Below are positions 8,092 to 16,720 of a stretch of 61,325 bases of DNA, in pieces (position 1 is the stretch's first letter; each line of letters begins with the position of its first letter). Made by a program: the position numbers and the translations under genes. Source of the stretch: Alphaproteobacteria bacterium (GTDB taxonomy: Bacteria; Pseudomonadota; Alphaproteobacteria; Puniceispirillales; UBA1172); the NCBI GenBank assembly GCA_021296375.1, contig JAGWAQ010000002.1, positions 1,366 through 62,690 of the forward strand. Reading direction: 5' to 3'. The notes beneath the pieces are model-generated. The model was given only the letters and a program-made list of their open reading frames with translations, did no database searches and had not been told where the DNA came from.

Positions 8092-8466
8092 TTGGCCAAA
8101 CCTGATCACAACAACAGCGCCGGGCATCCTGATGCCATGCGCCGTGCCTTAAACGGCTTTTGCCCTGACTGCGGTCAGGGCAAACTTTTTAAAGGCCGGG
8201 TGGCGCTGGTTGAGGCTTGTGATCACTGCGGGCTGGATTTCACGCGCTATTCCGCAGGCGACGGCCCCGCCACTTTGTTGATTTTTGTCTATGGCGCGTT
8301 GATCGTGCCATTGGCGTTTCTGCTCGAAAACCTGCTGGCCCCGCCGCTATGGGTGCATGCCGTGGTCTGGGGGCTGGTGATGCTGGCGGCAACCTTGTTG
8401 TCCTTGCGCGTGATTAAAGCCATGATAGTGGCGTTGCAGTACCGGTTCCAGACACCGGAAAGCTGA
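8092..8466 (+). CDS. DUF983 family membrane protein
   Basis: This is a 124-residue protein typical of DUF983, usually found between coxC and surf1 in alphaproteobacteria. A zinc-ribbon-like N-terminus shows two Cys pairs (CPDCGQG and CDHCGLD), followed by two membrane spans (LLIFVYGALIVPLAFLLE and VHAVVWGLVMLAATLLSL). It begins three bases after coxC with a TTG at 8092; an in-frame ATG at 8137 would drop 15 residues. The position suggests a part in oxidase biogenesis or metal handling, but the function is not established. Confidence 0.88.
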   Translation: MAKPDHNNSAGHPDAMRRALNGFCPDCGQGKLFKGRVALVEACDHCGLDFTRYSAGDGPATLLIFVYGALIVPLAFLLENLLAPPLWVHAVVWGLVMLAATLLSLRVIKAMIVALQYRFQTPES

Positions 8467-8480
8467 GTAAAGGTGATGAT

Positions 8481-9212
8481 ATGACGTTCCGTCCGAAGTT
8501 ATGGATGACAGTTGCCGCGATCCCGGCCTTGATGATGCTGATCTACCTCGGCACCTGGCAGGTGATGCGGATGCAGTGGAAAGACGCCCTGATCGAGGAG
8601 TTCACCAGTCGCGCGACCGCCGCCGCCGTCGCGCCACCTGCCGCCGCATCGGCCGCGGACAATCAATACCAGCGGATGAAACTGACCGGCGTCTGGATGC
8701 ATCATGCCGAAACGCAGTTGATTGGACGTACCTTCGAAGGCACGGCAGGCTATCATGTCATCACGCCGTTCCGCCTTGATGACGGGCGGGTGATGCTGCT
8801 TAATCGCGGGTGGGTGTCGCAGGATTACCGCTTGCCTGAAGCCCGGCCATCGACGCTCACCGCGGGTCCTGTTGAGGTGACCGCCATCCTGCGTCTGCCT
8901 GCGCGTAAAGGGTATTTTGTCCCCGCCAATAACCCGCAGCAGAACGACTGGTTCACCCTGAACATTGCTGATATCGCCGCCCATCACCAGCTCGGGGATA
9001 ATCTGATCACCACCTATACCGGCGACGTGCTGCGCAACAGCGGCCCCTATGTTCTGCCGATTGGCGCTGATGTTGATATCAATATTCCGAATGACCACTG
9101 GCATTACGCCTTGACCTGGTATGGGCTGGCCCTCGGGTTGATCGGGGTTTACCTGGCCTTCCATTATCAGGCGGGGCGGCTTCGCTTTGGCGGTAAAGGG
9201 GGGCAATCATGA
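8481..9212 (+). CDS. SURF1-family oxidase assembly protein
   Basis: SURF1 proteins help insert heme A into oxidase subunit I. The 243 residues have a membrane span at each end and a central periplasmic domain. Visible family motifs are LGTWQVMRMQWK after the first span, FRLDDGRVMLLNRGWVS in the middle, and NDHWHYALTWYGLALGLIGVYL at the C-terminal span. AAAGGTGATGAT precedes the ATG. It closes the oxidase block, and its stop overlaps the thrC start (ATGA). Confidence 0.93.
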   Translation: MTFRPKLWMTVAAIPALMMLIYLGTWQVMRMQWKDALIEEFTSRATAAAVAPPAAASAADNQYQRMKLTGVWMHHAETQLIGRTFEGTAGYHVITPFRLDDGRVMLLNRGWVSQDYRLPEARPSTLTAGPVEVTAILRLPARKGYFVPANNPQQNDWFTLNIADIAAHHQLGDNLITTYTGDVLRNSGPYVLPIGADVDINIPNDHWHYALTWYGLALGLIGVYLAFHYQAGRLRFGGKGGQS

Positions 9213-10615
9213 AGTATATCTCAACCCGTGGCGGCGATGGCCCCCTTGGTTATGAAGACGCGTTGCTGTCAGGTCTGGCCCGTGACGGCGGCTTGTTTGT
9301 GCCAGCGGAATGGCCGCGCCTGAGCCGTCAGGAATGGCTGGCGCTGAAAGGCAAATCCTATGCCGAGGTGGCGGTCGCCATCATGTCGAGCTTCACCGGT
9401 GATGACGTGCCGCGCGCTGAACTCACCGCCATGGTCGAGGACACCTACGCCGCTTTCACCGACCCTGCCGTCGCGCCGCTCAAGCCGATTGGCGACAATA
9501 TCCATGTTTGCGAGCTGTTCCACGGCCCCACCATCGCCTTTAAGGATTACGCCATGCAGTTCCTGTCGCGGGCGTTTGATCGCGCGCTTTCGGCGCGGGG
9601 CAAGCGGGCTGTTATTCTGGGCGCGACATCGGGCGACACCGGGTCCGCCGCGCTGGAGGCATTCCAGGGGCGGGATTTTGTCGATATTTTCATCCTCTTT
9701 CCTGATGGCCGTGTCAGCCCCATCCAGCAACGCCAGATGACCAGCGTGTTGGCGGATGGCGCCTACGCGGTGGCGGTTGAAGGTGATTTTGACGATTGCC
9801 AGGATGCCGTCAAGGCGTTGTTCCGTGATCTGGAGTTCCGTGATCGCGTCGGCCTGTCGGCGATCAATTCCATCAACTGGGCGCGGCTGATGCCGCAGAT
9901 CGTCTATTACGTCACCACCGCGCTTGAGCTTGGCGCACCGGACCAGGAAGTCGCTTTCGCTGTGCCGACGGGCAATTTCGGCAATATCTTTGCCGGTTAC
10001 GCCGCCAAACAAATGGGGCTGCCGATCTCAACCCTGATCTGCGCGTCGAACCGCAACGATATCCTGACCCGGTTCTTTGAAAGCGGGGCGATGGAACGGC
10101 AATCTGTTGAACCCTCGCTCAGCCCGTCGATGGATATTCAGGTGTCGAGCAATTTCGAGCGGCTGTTGTTCGAGATGCTGGATCGTGATGCCGAGGCGGT
10201 GAAAACCGCCATGGCGACATTCGCCGAAACCGGCCGGTTTGATGTTGAGCCAGCCGTGCTGGATAAAGCCCGCACCCTCTTTCAGGCCTGGCGGCTGGAT
10301 GATCAGGGCATCCTTGATGAGATTGCCCGCACGAAAGCCGAGACCGGCATGGTGCTGGATCCTCATTCCGCCGTCGGTGTCTATTCCGCCCGCATGGCCC
10401 GCCAGGACAACACCGTAAAGGCCGGCACGCCGATTGTTGCCCTCGCTTGCGCGCATCCGGCTAAATTCCCTGATGCGGTGGCAAAAGCGACCGGCCAGAC
10501 CCCGGCCTTGCCGCCGCATCTCGCCGATTTGATGGAACGCAAGGAACGCATCCACCACGTCAGCGCAAATACCGATGATATCGCGGCGTTGGTTGACGCC
10601 AATAAACGGCAATAA
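9209..10615 (+). CDS. thrC: Threonine synthase
   Basis: ThrC is a PLP enzyme converting O-phosphohomoserine to threonine. The 468 residues start with the family opening MKYISTRG and show the PLP lysine Lys112 in IAFKDYAMQF, the phosphate-binding ATSGDTGSAALEAF, and the FAVPTGNFGNIFAGY block. Length is normal for the long proteobacterial form. It is translationally coupled to the SURF1 gene and followed four bases later by an M16 peptidase gene. thrB for the preceding step lies at 15.7-16.7 kb on the other strand. Confidence 0.96.
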   Translation: MKYISTRGGDGPLGYEDALLSGLARDGGLFVPAEWPRLSRQEWLALKGKSYAEVAVAIMSSFTGDDVPRAELTAMVEDTYAAFTDPAVAPLKPIGDNIHVCELFHGPTIAFKDYAMQFLSRAFDRALSARGKRAVILGATSGDTGSAALEAFQGRDFVDIFILFPDGRVSPIQQRQMTSVLADGAYAVAVEGDFDDCQDAVKALFRDLEFRDRVGLSAINSINWARLMPQIVYYVTTALELGAPDQEVAFAVPTGNFGNIFAGYAAKQMGLPISTLICASNRNDILTRFFESGAMERQSVEPSLSPSMDIQVSSNFERLLFEMLDRDAEAVKTAMATFAETGRFDVEPAVLDKARTLFQAWRLDDQGILDEIARTKAETGMVLDPHSAVGVYSARMARQDNTVKAGTPIVALACAHPAKFPDAVAKATGQTPALPPHLADLMERKERIHHVSANTDDIAALVDANKRQ

Positions 10616-10619
10616 CCGC

Positions 10620-11906
10620 ATGGCGCACCGCACTCAAGTCACCACACTGACCTCGGGATTACGGGTTGTTTCTGCTGATATGGCGGGGGCTGAAACCGTT
10701 TCCGTGGGGTTCTGGGTGAACGCTGGCGCGCGCGATGAACACCACGCTGAACATGGGCTTGCCCATATGCTTGAACATATGGCCTTCAAAGGCACGGCCC
10801 AGCGGAGCGCGGCGGATATCGCCCGTGAAGTTGAGGATAAGGGCGGCTATATCAACGCCCATACCAGCCGTGAAGAAACTGCCTATTACCTGCGCTTGAT
10901 GGCGGAAGACCTTGATTTCGGGATTGATCTGCTGGCCGATATCCTGATCAATTCAACCTACCCCGAAGATGAGATTGACCGCGAAAAAGGCGTCATTATT
11001 CAGGAAATCGGGCAGGCCATGGACACCCCTGATGATGTGGTGTTCGACCTGTTCCAGCAGGTCAGCCATCCCGCCAACCCCATGGGGCGGCCTATCCTTG
11101 GCACGGTGGACTGTGTCTCCGCTTTCAGCCGTGATGATCTCTTCGCCTTCCAGCGCCGTTATTACGCGGCGTCTTCGATTGTCGTGTCGGCGGCGGGGCG
11201 AGTTGACCACGACAAGCTTGTCCCTATGGTGGAGGCGGCGTTTGCAGGGCTTGATGATGCCGCCACCCCGACGCCACGGCTTGCGCCAACATGGCCGGGT
11301 GAGGCGCAATCACGGCGGGAGATCATGACCCGTGATCTTGAGCAAGCGCATCTGGTGGTGGGGCTGCCGGGGCTGTCTTTTGCTGATGAGGATCGGCTCG
11401 CTTTATCGGCGCTGGCGATTATGTATGGCGGCGGCATGTCGTCACGTCTGTTTCAGGAAGCGCGGGAAAAACGCGGCTTGTGTTACAGCGTCTTTGCCTT
11501 TGGCCAGTCGTTTTCCGACAGTGGCGTGATGGCGGTTTACGCCGGCACCTCCCAGGACGACACGTCAGAGATGATCAAGCTGGCAGGGCAGGAGCTGGTC
11601 GACCTGGCGGGGCATGCGACGCCGGAAGAAACCGTGCGTGCCGTTGCCCAGATGCGCGCCAGTCTGCGGATGCAGCAGGAAAGCGTCACCAATGTGGGCG
11701 AGGCGATGGCGCGTCAGATGATGATCTACGGGGAGCTGAAATCCCCATCCCAATGGCTTGCGGAAATGGACGCCATCACGGTTGACGATATCCGCCGTGT
11801 CGCCGCGGGTTTGCTCACCCATGGTCCGGTGCTGGCAGGGATCGGGCCTGGTCAGGGCAGGGACTGGCTGGATGAAGACGCCCTGAAGGCGTGTTTCGCC
11901 GCTTAA
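10620..11906 (+). CDS. M16 family zinc peptidase (mitochondrial processing peptidase-like)
   Basis: From the ATG at 10620 the product is 428 residues. The inverted zinc motif HxxEH is His49, Glu52 and His53 in GLAHMLEHMAFKG, and the ENKGGY-like block (VEDKGGYINAHTSREETAYY) and downstream Glu region follow. This is the single-domain type related to the beta subunit of mitochondrial processing peptidase, found beside thrC in many alphaproteobacteria. It probably cleaves peptides; the natural substrate is unknown. The frame opens 15 codons earlier, inside thrC, but this ATG fits the family N-terminus. Confidence 0.93.
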   Translation: MAHRTQVTTLTSGLRVVSADMAGAETVSVGFWVNAGARDEHHAEHGLAHMLEHMAFKGTAQRSAADIAREVEDKGGYINAHTSREETAYYLRLMAEDLDFGIDLLADILINSTYPEDEIDREKGVIIQEIGQAMDTPDDVVFDLFQQVSHPANPMGRPILGTVDCVSAFSRDDLFAFQRRYYAASSIVVSAAGRVDHDKLVPMVEAAFAGLDDAATPTPRLAPTWPGEAQSRREIMTRDLEQAHLVVGLPGLSFADEDRLALSALAIMYGGGMSSRLFQEAREKRGLCYSVFAFGQSFSDSGVMAVYAGTSQDDTSEMIKLAGQELVDLAGHATPEETVRAVAQMRASLRMQQESVTNVGEAMARQMMIYGELKSPSQWLAEMDAITVDDIRRVAAGLLTHGPVLAGIGPGQGRDWLDEDALKACFAA

Positions 11907-11914
11907 GCCTTCCG

Positions 11915-11936
11915 CAGGTTTTACCCCCGCAACCTG
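11915..11936. terminator. Weak hairpin between convergent genes
   Basis: CAGGTT (11915-11920) and AACCTG (11931-11936) are complementary around ten bases and fill the gap between two convergent stop codons. There is no U-run, so terminator function is uncertain. Confidence 0.3.
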
Positions 11937-12494
11937 TCACGCATGGCCCGCGGTGGTGGATAAATGCCCGGCGGAAATCCCGAGGCGGGTGAAGCACGCG
12001 CCCCAGATCTCTTCCGGCGAATGATCAAAAATCAAATCGGATTCATACGGCATGGTCAGCCAGATGTTGTCGCGCAGCTCTTTTTCCAGCTGACCTGCTG
12101 TCCAGCTGGCATGACCGAGGGCGATGATAAAATCATTGGGGCCGACGCCATTGATGATCTCGCTCAAGACCTTGATGTTGGCGGTCATGGCCATGTCGTG
12201 ATTAATCGGGGTGGTGTCGGGCAGGACATGTTCGCTGGAATGGACAACAATCCCGCGCGATGGCTCAACAGGGCCGCCGATATGGATAGGCTCATTGGCA
12301 TTGAACCTCGGCTCGCCAATGCCGACCTGTTGGGCAAGCTCGCTCAACTCAAGGTCATTATGACGTTGATTAAGCACAACCCCCATGGCCTGGGTCGAAT
12401 CATGGCTGCAGATCAGAAGCACGGTGTTCTGAAATCTCTTGTCGTCCATTTGTGGCATTGCGATCAGCAATTGGCCATTCAGGAACCCGGGCAT
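11937..12494 (-). CDS. YqgE/AlgH family protein (DUF179)
   Basis: From the ATG at 12494 the protein has 185 residues and begins MPGFLNGQLLIAMPQMDDKRFQ, the standard family N-terminus. Conserved blocks SHDSTQAMGVVLNQ, HIGGPVEPSRGIVVHS and ALGHASWTAGQLEKELRDNIWL follow. The reverse-strand sequence AAGGGGG sits about nine bases before this ATG; the frame is open further upstream, but those residues do not fit the family. Members are small cytoplasmic proteins, once linked to alginate regulation, whose biochemical role is unsettled. It is divergent from the DsbD-like gene. Confidence 0.93.
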   Translation of the reverse strand: MPGFLNGQLLIAMPQMDDKRFQNTVLLICSHDSTQAMGVVLNQRHNDLELSELAQQVGIGEPRFNANEPIHIGGPVEPSRGIVVHSSEHVLPDTTPINHDMAMTANIKVLSEIINGVGPNDFIIALGHASWTAGQLEKELRDNIWLTMPYESDLIFDHSPEEIWGACFTRLGISAGHLSTTAGHA

Positions 12495-12673
12495 GATGCC
12501 GATCCCCCTTTTGAAACAACCATCATCTTGAAAGCGTAGTAGGGAAAACCCGTCATGACCAGCATTAAATCTGAAACCGGTGATCATGTGTCCATTACGG
12601 CGAAACCAGAACTGCGGTTTTTTGCAGCACAAGAAAGGGCTGAATTTTGGATAAAACCCGCTATGATGACGGC

Positions 12674-14692
12674 ATGATGATGATGTTTAAATCCTTCGCC
12701 CTGGCGCTGTTGCCGAAGGCCATGGGGCTTGTTTTGCCGGTCATGATCGTGCTGTTTGGCCTCGGGCAGGGGGCGGCGGTGGCGGCGACGGGGCCATGGC
12801 AAGGCAGTGATGTGTTCAGTGCCCGCTTGATCAGCGCCCTCGATCGACTTGGTGCGGCGGAAGATGGGCCCAGCAGTTTATCCATGGGGCTTGAGGTCAA
12901 GCTCGCCAAAGGCTGGAAGATTTACTGGCGCAGTCCCGGCGACGCTGGCTTGCCGCCGGAACTTGATTTCAGCGCATCTGGCGCCGTCACGGCGCATCAG
13001 CTTTATTTCCCCGCGCCAACACGTTTTTCCATCCTCGGTTTTGACAGTTTTGGCTATGAGGATCATGTCATTTATCCCCTTGAGGTGACGCTCGCCAATA
13101 GCCCGCGTGACCTGGTGATGGCGGGGGTATTGACCGGCCTGATCTGCAGTAATGTCTGCATCCCGATTGAAGAAACCCTGACGTTTAACCTGCCGCGCGA
13201 CGCCAATGCCCCGCCGCTGGTGGCGGCAGAAGCGCGGCAAATTGCCCTTTATTCCGCGCGGGTGCCGCGCCCAGGCACATCTTCAGGGGTCAAGGTCACG
13301 GGTTTTGCCCTTGGGGCTGACGGGGTTGAGCTGCGCCTGACCCGCAACGGCACGCCTGTTCGCCTGACGGCTGGTGATGTCATGGTGGAAGCGCCGTCGG
13401 GCTACAGTTTTTCGGCCCCTCAGTTGAGGGGCGATCGCCTCGTGCTGGCGTCAACCGGCAAACCGGCGGAAGCCCTGGTTGGGCAATCCCTGCCCTTCAC
13501 GGTGGTGACGAAAGATTGGCTGCTTGAAACCACGGAAGTGCTTGCCGCGGATGCCCTGACGCCGCCCCAATCCTCTGCCGCAAACGCGCTTCTGGCAATG
13601 ATGATGGTGGCTTTTATTGGCGGCGTGATCCTCAATATCATGCCCTGTGTCCTGCCGGTGATTTCGCTCAAGCTGGCGTCGGTCATCACCATGGGAGGGG
13701 CTGAACGCGGCGCGGTGCGTCGGTCGTTCCTGATGACAGCTTTCGGGGTGGTGGTGTCGTTTGTTCTGTTGGGGGGCGGGCTTGCCGTGGTGCGGGAAGC
13801 TGGCGTTGCCATCGGCTGGGGGATCCAGTTTCAGGATCCGGTTTTCCTGACGATAGCGGCGGTGATGATCGCCGGTTTCGGGCTGGTGATGCTTGACGTC
13901 GTGACCGTGCCGGTGCCAGCGTTTATTGCCGGTCGCTCCGGTCGCAGCGGTCGCACCGGTCGCACCGGTCTCACTGGCCGCGCCAGTCGCACTGGTCGCA
14001 CCGGTGTTGGCGGCGGGCAAGGGCTGATGGGGGATTTCCTGTCGGGCTTTATGGCGACCCTGCTGGCGACGCCGTGTTCCGCGCCTTTTGTCGGGACGGC
14101 GCTGACCTTTGCCTTCACCACCACCACGGCGAAGATGATGGTGATATTCCTTGCGATGGGGGTTGGACTGGCCTTGCCATGGTTGATGGTGGCGGCCCTC
14201 CCGCAACTGGCGCAATATCTGCCGAAACCGGGGCGCTGGCTGGTGACGGTCAAGCGTGTTCTGGCGCTGGGGTTATTCGCAACCTCGCTCTGGCTGTTGT
14301 CGATACTGGCGGCGCCGTATTGGGGCAACACGGCTGGTGATGAAGGCTGGCAAACCTGGCGGCCGGGGCTGGCGGAAGAGCTGGCCGGTGATGGCCAGGT
14401 GGTGTTTGTGGATGTCACGGCGGAGTGGTGTTTAACCTGCAAGGCCAACAAAGCCCTGGTGCTGGATAGCGCCGAGATGACAGCGGCGTTCCGCGACGGT
14501 GGGGTTGCGCTGTTGCGCGCCGACTGGACCCAGCCTGATGACGCGATCAGCGCTTATCTGGCGTCGCATGACCGCTTCGGGATCCCCTTTAACATTGTTT
14601 ATGGCCCCGCTCGTCCTGATGGCGTGGTGCTGCCGGAATTGCTCACTTCCGGCGTGGTCATGCAAGCGCTCAGCGCCGCCTCACGACCTTGA
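12674..14692 (+). CDS. DsbD/ScsB-type thiol-disulfide transporter with a Gly-Arg repeat insertion
   Basis: Proteins of this type carry reducing power across the inner membrane to periplasmic thiols. The order is: signal peptide, periplasmic N-terminal domain (about to residue 310), a polytopic domain with the two conserved intramembrane cysteines (NIMPCVLPV and ATPCSAPFVG), and a C-terminal thioredoxin-like domain with the CxxC in AEWCLTCKANK. Between two membrane spans lies an eight-unit (Gly-Arg-Ser/Thr) repeat encoded at 13931-14002, not typical of the family. A TTG at 12647 is an alternative start; I prefer the ATG cluster near 12674. A role in cytochrome maturation or redox repair is inferred. 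Confidence 0.9.
   Translation: MMMMFKSFALALLPKAMGLVLPVMIVLFGLGQGAAVAATGPWQGSDVFSARLISALDRLGAAEDGPSSLSMGLEVKLAKGWKIYWRSPGDAGLPPELDFSASGAVTAHQLYFPAPTRFSILGFDSFGYEDHVIYPLEVTLANSPRDLVMAGVLTGLICSNVCIPIEETLTFNLPRDANAPPLVAAEARQIALYSARVPRPGTSSGVKVTGFALGADGVELRLTRNGTPVRLTAGDVMVEAPSGYSFSAPQLRGDRLVLASTGKPAEALVGQSLPFTVVTKDWLLETTEVLAADALTPPQSSAANALLAMMMVAFIGGVILNIMPCVLPVISLKLASVITMGGAERGAVRRSFLMTAFGVVVSFVLLGGGLAVVREAGVAIGWGIQFQDPVFLTIAAVMIAGFGLVMLDVVTVPVPAFIAGRSGRSGRTGRTGLTGRASRTGRTGVGGGQGLMGDFLSGFMATLLATPCSAPFVGTALTFAFTTTTAKMMVIFLAMGVGLALPWLMVAALPQLAQYLPKPGRWLVTVKRVLALGLFATSLWLLSILAAPYWGNTAGDEGWQTWRPGLAEELAGDGQVVFVDVTAEWCLTCKANKALVLDSAEMTAAFRDGGVALLRADWTQPDDAISAYLASHDRFGIPFNIVYGPARPDGVVLPELLTSGVVMQALSAASRP
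13931..14002 (+). repeat. 9-bp tandem repeat, eight units, inside the DsbD-like gene
   Basis: Units of the form GGTCGCACC run from 13931 to 14002 with a few substitutions. They encode Gly-Arg-Ser or Gly-Arg-Thr triplets in frame, placing Gly at nearly every third residue and seven Arg in a loop between membrane spans. Confidence 0.92.
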
Positions 14693-14735
14693 TTCCATTC
14701 AGTGATGATTATCTTTCCCGGGTGGTGATCAGCCC

Positions 14736-14763
14736 TTGACCTTGCGGTGGGCTGGGCTAGTTT
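14736..14763 (+). promoter_or_regulatory. Probable sigma-70 promoter of the peroxiredoxin gene
   Basis: TTGACC at 14736-14741 and TAGTTT at 14758-14763 are separated by 16 bases and lie about 50 bases upstream of the start codon at 14812. Confidence 0.5.
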
Positions 14764-14811
14764 ACCTTCAAGCGCGACGGATACAACAGACGCATAAAAC
14801 AAAGGATCATC

Positions 14812-15294
14812 ATGACCATTTCGATCAAGGACCACCTGCCCGATAGCACTGTTCAGCAACGCCTTGACGGGGAGATATCGAATTTCACCCTGGCGGAATG
14901 GTCAAAAGGGCGCAAGGTGGTTTTGTTCGCCGTGCCAGGCGCCTTTACCCCCACCTGTTCCGCCAAGCATCTGCCGGGGTTTGTTGAACACGCGGCGGCG
15001 ATTAAAGCCAAAGGCGTTGATGCCATCGGCTGCCTGTCGGTCAATGATGTCTATGTCATGGAAGCCTGGGGCCAGGCCAATCAGGCGGAAGGGGTGATCG
15101 ACATGCTCGCTGACCCTGAAGCGGTGGCGGCGGAAGCCATGGGGCTTGCGGTGGTGAAAACCCCGGTGCTGGGCAATATGCGCGCCGCGCGGATGGCCTT
15201 GATCGCCGAAGATGGTGTCGTCACCCATATGTTCATGGAAGACCCCGGGGCTTATGAAGTGTCGTCAGCCAGCCATGTGCTGAACCATCTTTAA
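14812..15294 (+). CDS. Peroxiredoxin of the Prx5 type
   Basis: The product is 160 residues and would reduce peroxides in the cytoplasm. The peroxidatic Cys lies in AVPGAFTPTCSAKHLPGF, the standard Prx5 active site, with the SVNDVYVMEAWG block and the C-terminal FMEDPGAYEVSSA conserved. The only other Cys is in AIGCLSVND, so the protein probably relies on an external thiol such as glutathione or glutaredoxin; that is inference from the family. It has its own likely promoter at 14736. Its stop codon lies inside a 13-bp tandem duplication shared with the end of the convergent rnhA. Confidence 0.92.
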   Translation: MTISIKDHLPDSTVQQRLDGEISNFTLAEWSKGRKVVLFAVPGAFTPTCSAKHLPGFVEHAAAIKAKGVDAIGCLSVNDVYVMEAWGQANQAEGVIDMLADPEAVAAEAMGLAVVKTPVLGNMRAARMALIAEDGVVTHMFMEDPGAYEVSSASHVLNHL

Positions 15295-15314
15295 CGGCGT
15301 TCTTTAACGGCGTT
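15289..15314. repeat. 13-bp tandem duplication covering two convergent stop codons
   Basis: CTTTAACGGCGTT occurs at 15289-15301 and 15302-15314. The first copy contains the TAA of the peroxiredoxin gene (15292-15294). The second contains the rnhA stop read on the reverse strand (15304-15306). TTAA supplies a stop in both directions. Confidence 0.93.
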
Positions 15315-15735
15315 GCTCCGCTTCATTGCGGGCCAGCTCATCGCATCTCTCGTTCATCGGATGGCCGGCATGGCCCTTGACCCAGGCCCAGGTGATGCGG
15401 TGCCCCTGAATGGCGGCGTCAAGCCTTTGCCACAGGTCCTGATTGGCGACCGGTTTTTTCGCCGCCGTCTTCCAGCCGTTTTTCTTCCAGCCGTTGATCC
15501 ATTTGGTGATGCCATCCTTCAGGTAGGTGCTGTCGGATGTCAGCGTCACCTCAACCGGGCGTTTGAGGGCTTCCAGTGCCATGATCGCGGCCATCAGTTC
15601 CATGCGGTTGTTGGTGGTTTCATCCTCGCCGCCGGAGATTTCCTTTTTGGTGTCGCCGTACACAAGGATCGCCCCCCATCCGCCGGGGCCGGGGTTATGC
15701 AAGCAACTGCCATCGGTGTAAATTTCAACGCTCAT
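15304..15735 (-). CDS. rnhA: Ribonuclease HI
   Basis: RNase HI cuts the RNA strand of RNA-DNA hybrids. From the ATG at 15735 it has 143 residues, the normal bacterial length. All four catalytic acids are visible: Asp in IYTDGSC, Glu in RMELMAAI, Asp in TSDSTYL and Asp in NERCDELA; the basic WVKGHAGHPMNE loop is also intact. The start overlaps the thrB stop (ATGA), and the in-frame upstream extension is not family-like. The order ispH-thrB-rnhA is common in alphaproteobacteria. Confidence 0.96.
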   Translation of the reverse strand: MSVEIYTDGSCLHNPGPGGWGAILVYGDTKKEISGGEDETTNNRMELMAAIMALEALKRPVEVTLTSDSTYLKDGITKWINGWKKNGWKTAAKKPVANQDLWQRLDAAIQGHRITWAWVKGHAGHPMNERCDELARNEAEQRR

Positions 15736-16718
15736 GACGGCGCCTTGATCCCGTAAGCCGACGGGCTGTCGACATTGTGGTGGAAATTCAGTCGCGTCCA
15801 ATAGGCCATCGGGTCATGAGGGCGGACTTGTGCGTCTTTCGGGGTGTGGATCCAGTCGTACAGGCGGGTTAAGAAAAACCGCATGGCGGAACCGCGACAA
15901 AGGATGGGCAGGGCGTTGATCTCATCCGCGCTCAGCCGCCGTTCCGATTGGTAGCCGTTCACCAGTTCCCGGGATTTTGTCACATTGAAACTGCCGTCGG
16001 CCTCAAAGCACCAGGCGTTCATCATGATCGCCAGGTCATAGGCGAGGAAATCCTGACAAGCGAAATAGAAATCAATCACGCCGGTGACGTCATCGCCGAC
16101 AAACAAGACGTTATCAGGAAACAGGTCAGCGTGGATAACGCCACGCGGCAAATCATCGGGCCATCGGGCGAGGGTATCGTCAAGTCGCGCTCGCGCCCTG
16201 GCGGTCAGGTCTTGCGGCAGGTTATCTGCTCCGTAATCTACCACCCCTTTATCTGATTGCGCCAGCAATGGCCCCCAGGCAAGGTGATCCAGCGCATTGG
16301 CACGGGTGCCGCTGAAATCAGCCCCGGCGCGATGCATCCGCGCCAGAATTTGCCCCGCCGAATAACAGCGGGCCGCAGGCGGCGAATTGTTCGAGGTGCC
16401 ATTGAGGAAAGTGAAAATCGCCGCCGACCGGCCGTTCAGGGTTTTCAGAACCACGCCGTTGCGGTCCGCCACCGGTTGCGGGCAGGTGATGCTGTGATCA
16501 GCCATATGGGCCATCAGATCAACAAAGAACGGCAGGTCATCGGTGTTCACCCGCTTCTCATAGAGCGTCAGGATGAACTCACCTTCTGTTGTCGACAGGC
16601 GGTAGTTGGAGTTTTCCACCCCTTCGGTGATGCCGGAAAAACTGGTGGCACGGCCGAGGTCATAATCGGCGAGAAAAGCGTTCAGCTCATTTTCATCAAC
16701 ACGTGTGTAAACAGCCAT
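15732..16718 (-). CDS. thrB: Homoserine kinase (ThrB, aminoglycoside-phosphotransferase fold)
   Basis: This enzyme phosphorylates homoserine, feeding threonine synthase encoded at 9.2 kb. The 328 residues belong to the APH-like ThrB class rather than the GHMP class. The family opening AVYTRVDENELNAFLADYDLG, the catalytic loop GVIHADLFPDNVLF and the metal-binding GVIDFYFACQDFLAYDLA are present. It sits two bases downstream of ispH and overlaps rnhA by four bases, so the three genes form an operon. Confidence 0.95.
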   Translation of the reverse strand: MAVYTRVDENELNAFLADYDLGRATSFSGITEGVENSNYRLSTTEGEFILTLYEKRVNTDDLPFFVDLMAHMADHSITCPQPVADRNGVVLKTLNGRSAAIFTFLNGTSNNSPPAARCYSAGQILARMHRAGADFSGTRANALDHLAWGPLLAQSDKGVVDYGADNLPQDLTARARARLDDTLARWPDDLPRGVIHADLFPDNVLFVGDDVTGVIDFYFACQDFLAYDLAIMMNAWCFEADGSFNVTKSRELVNGYQSERRLSADEINALPILCRGSAMRFFLTRLYDWIHTPKDAQVRPHDPMAYWTRLNFHHNVDSPSAYGIKAPS

Positions 16719-16720
16719 GA

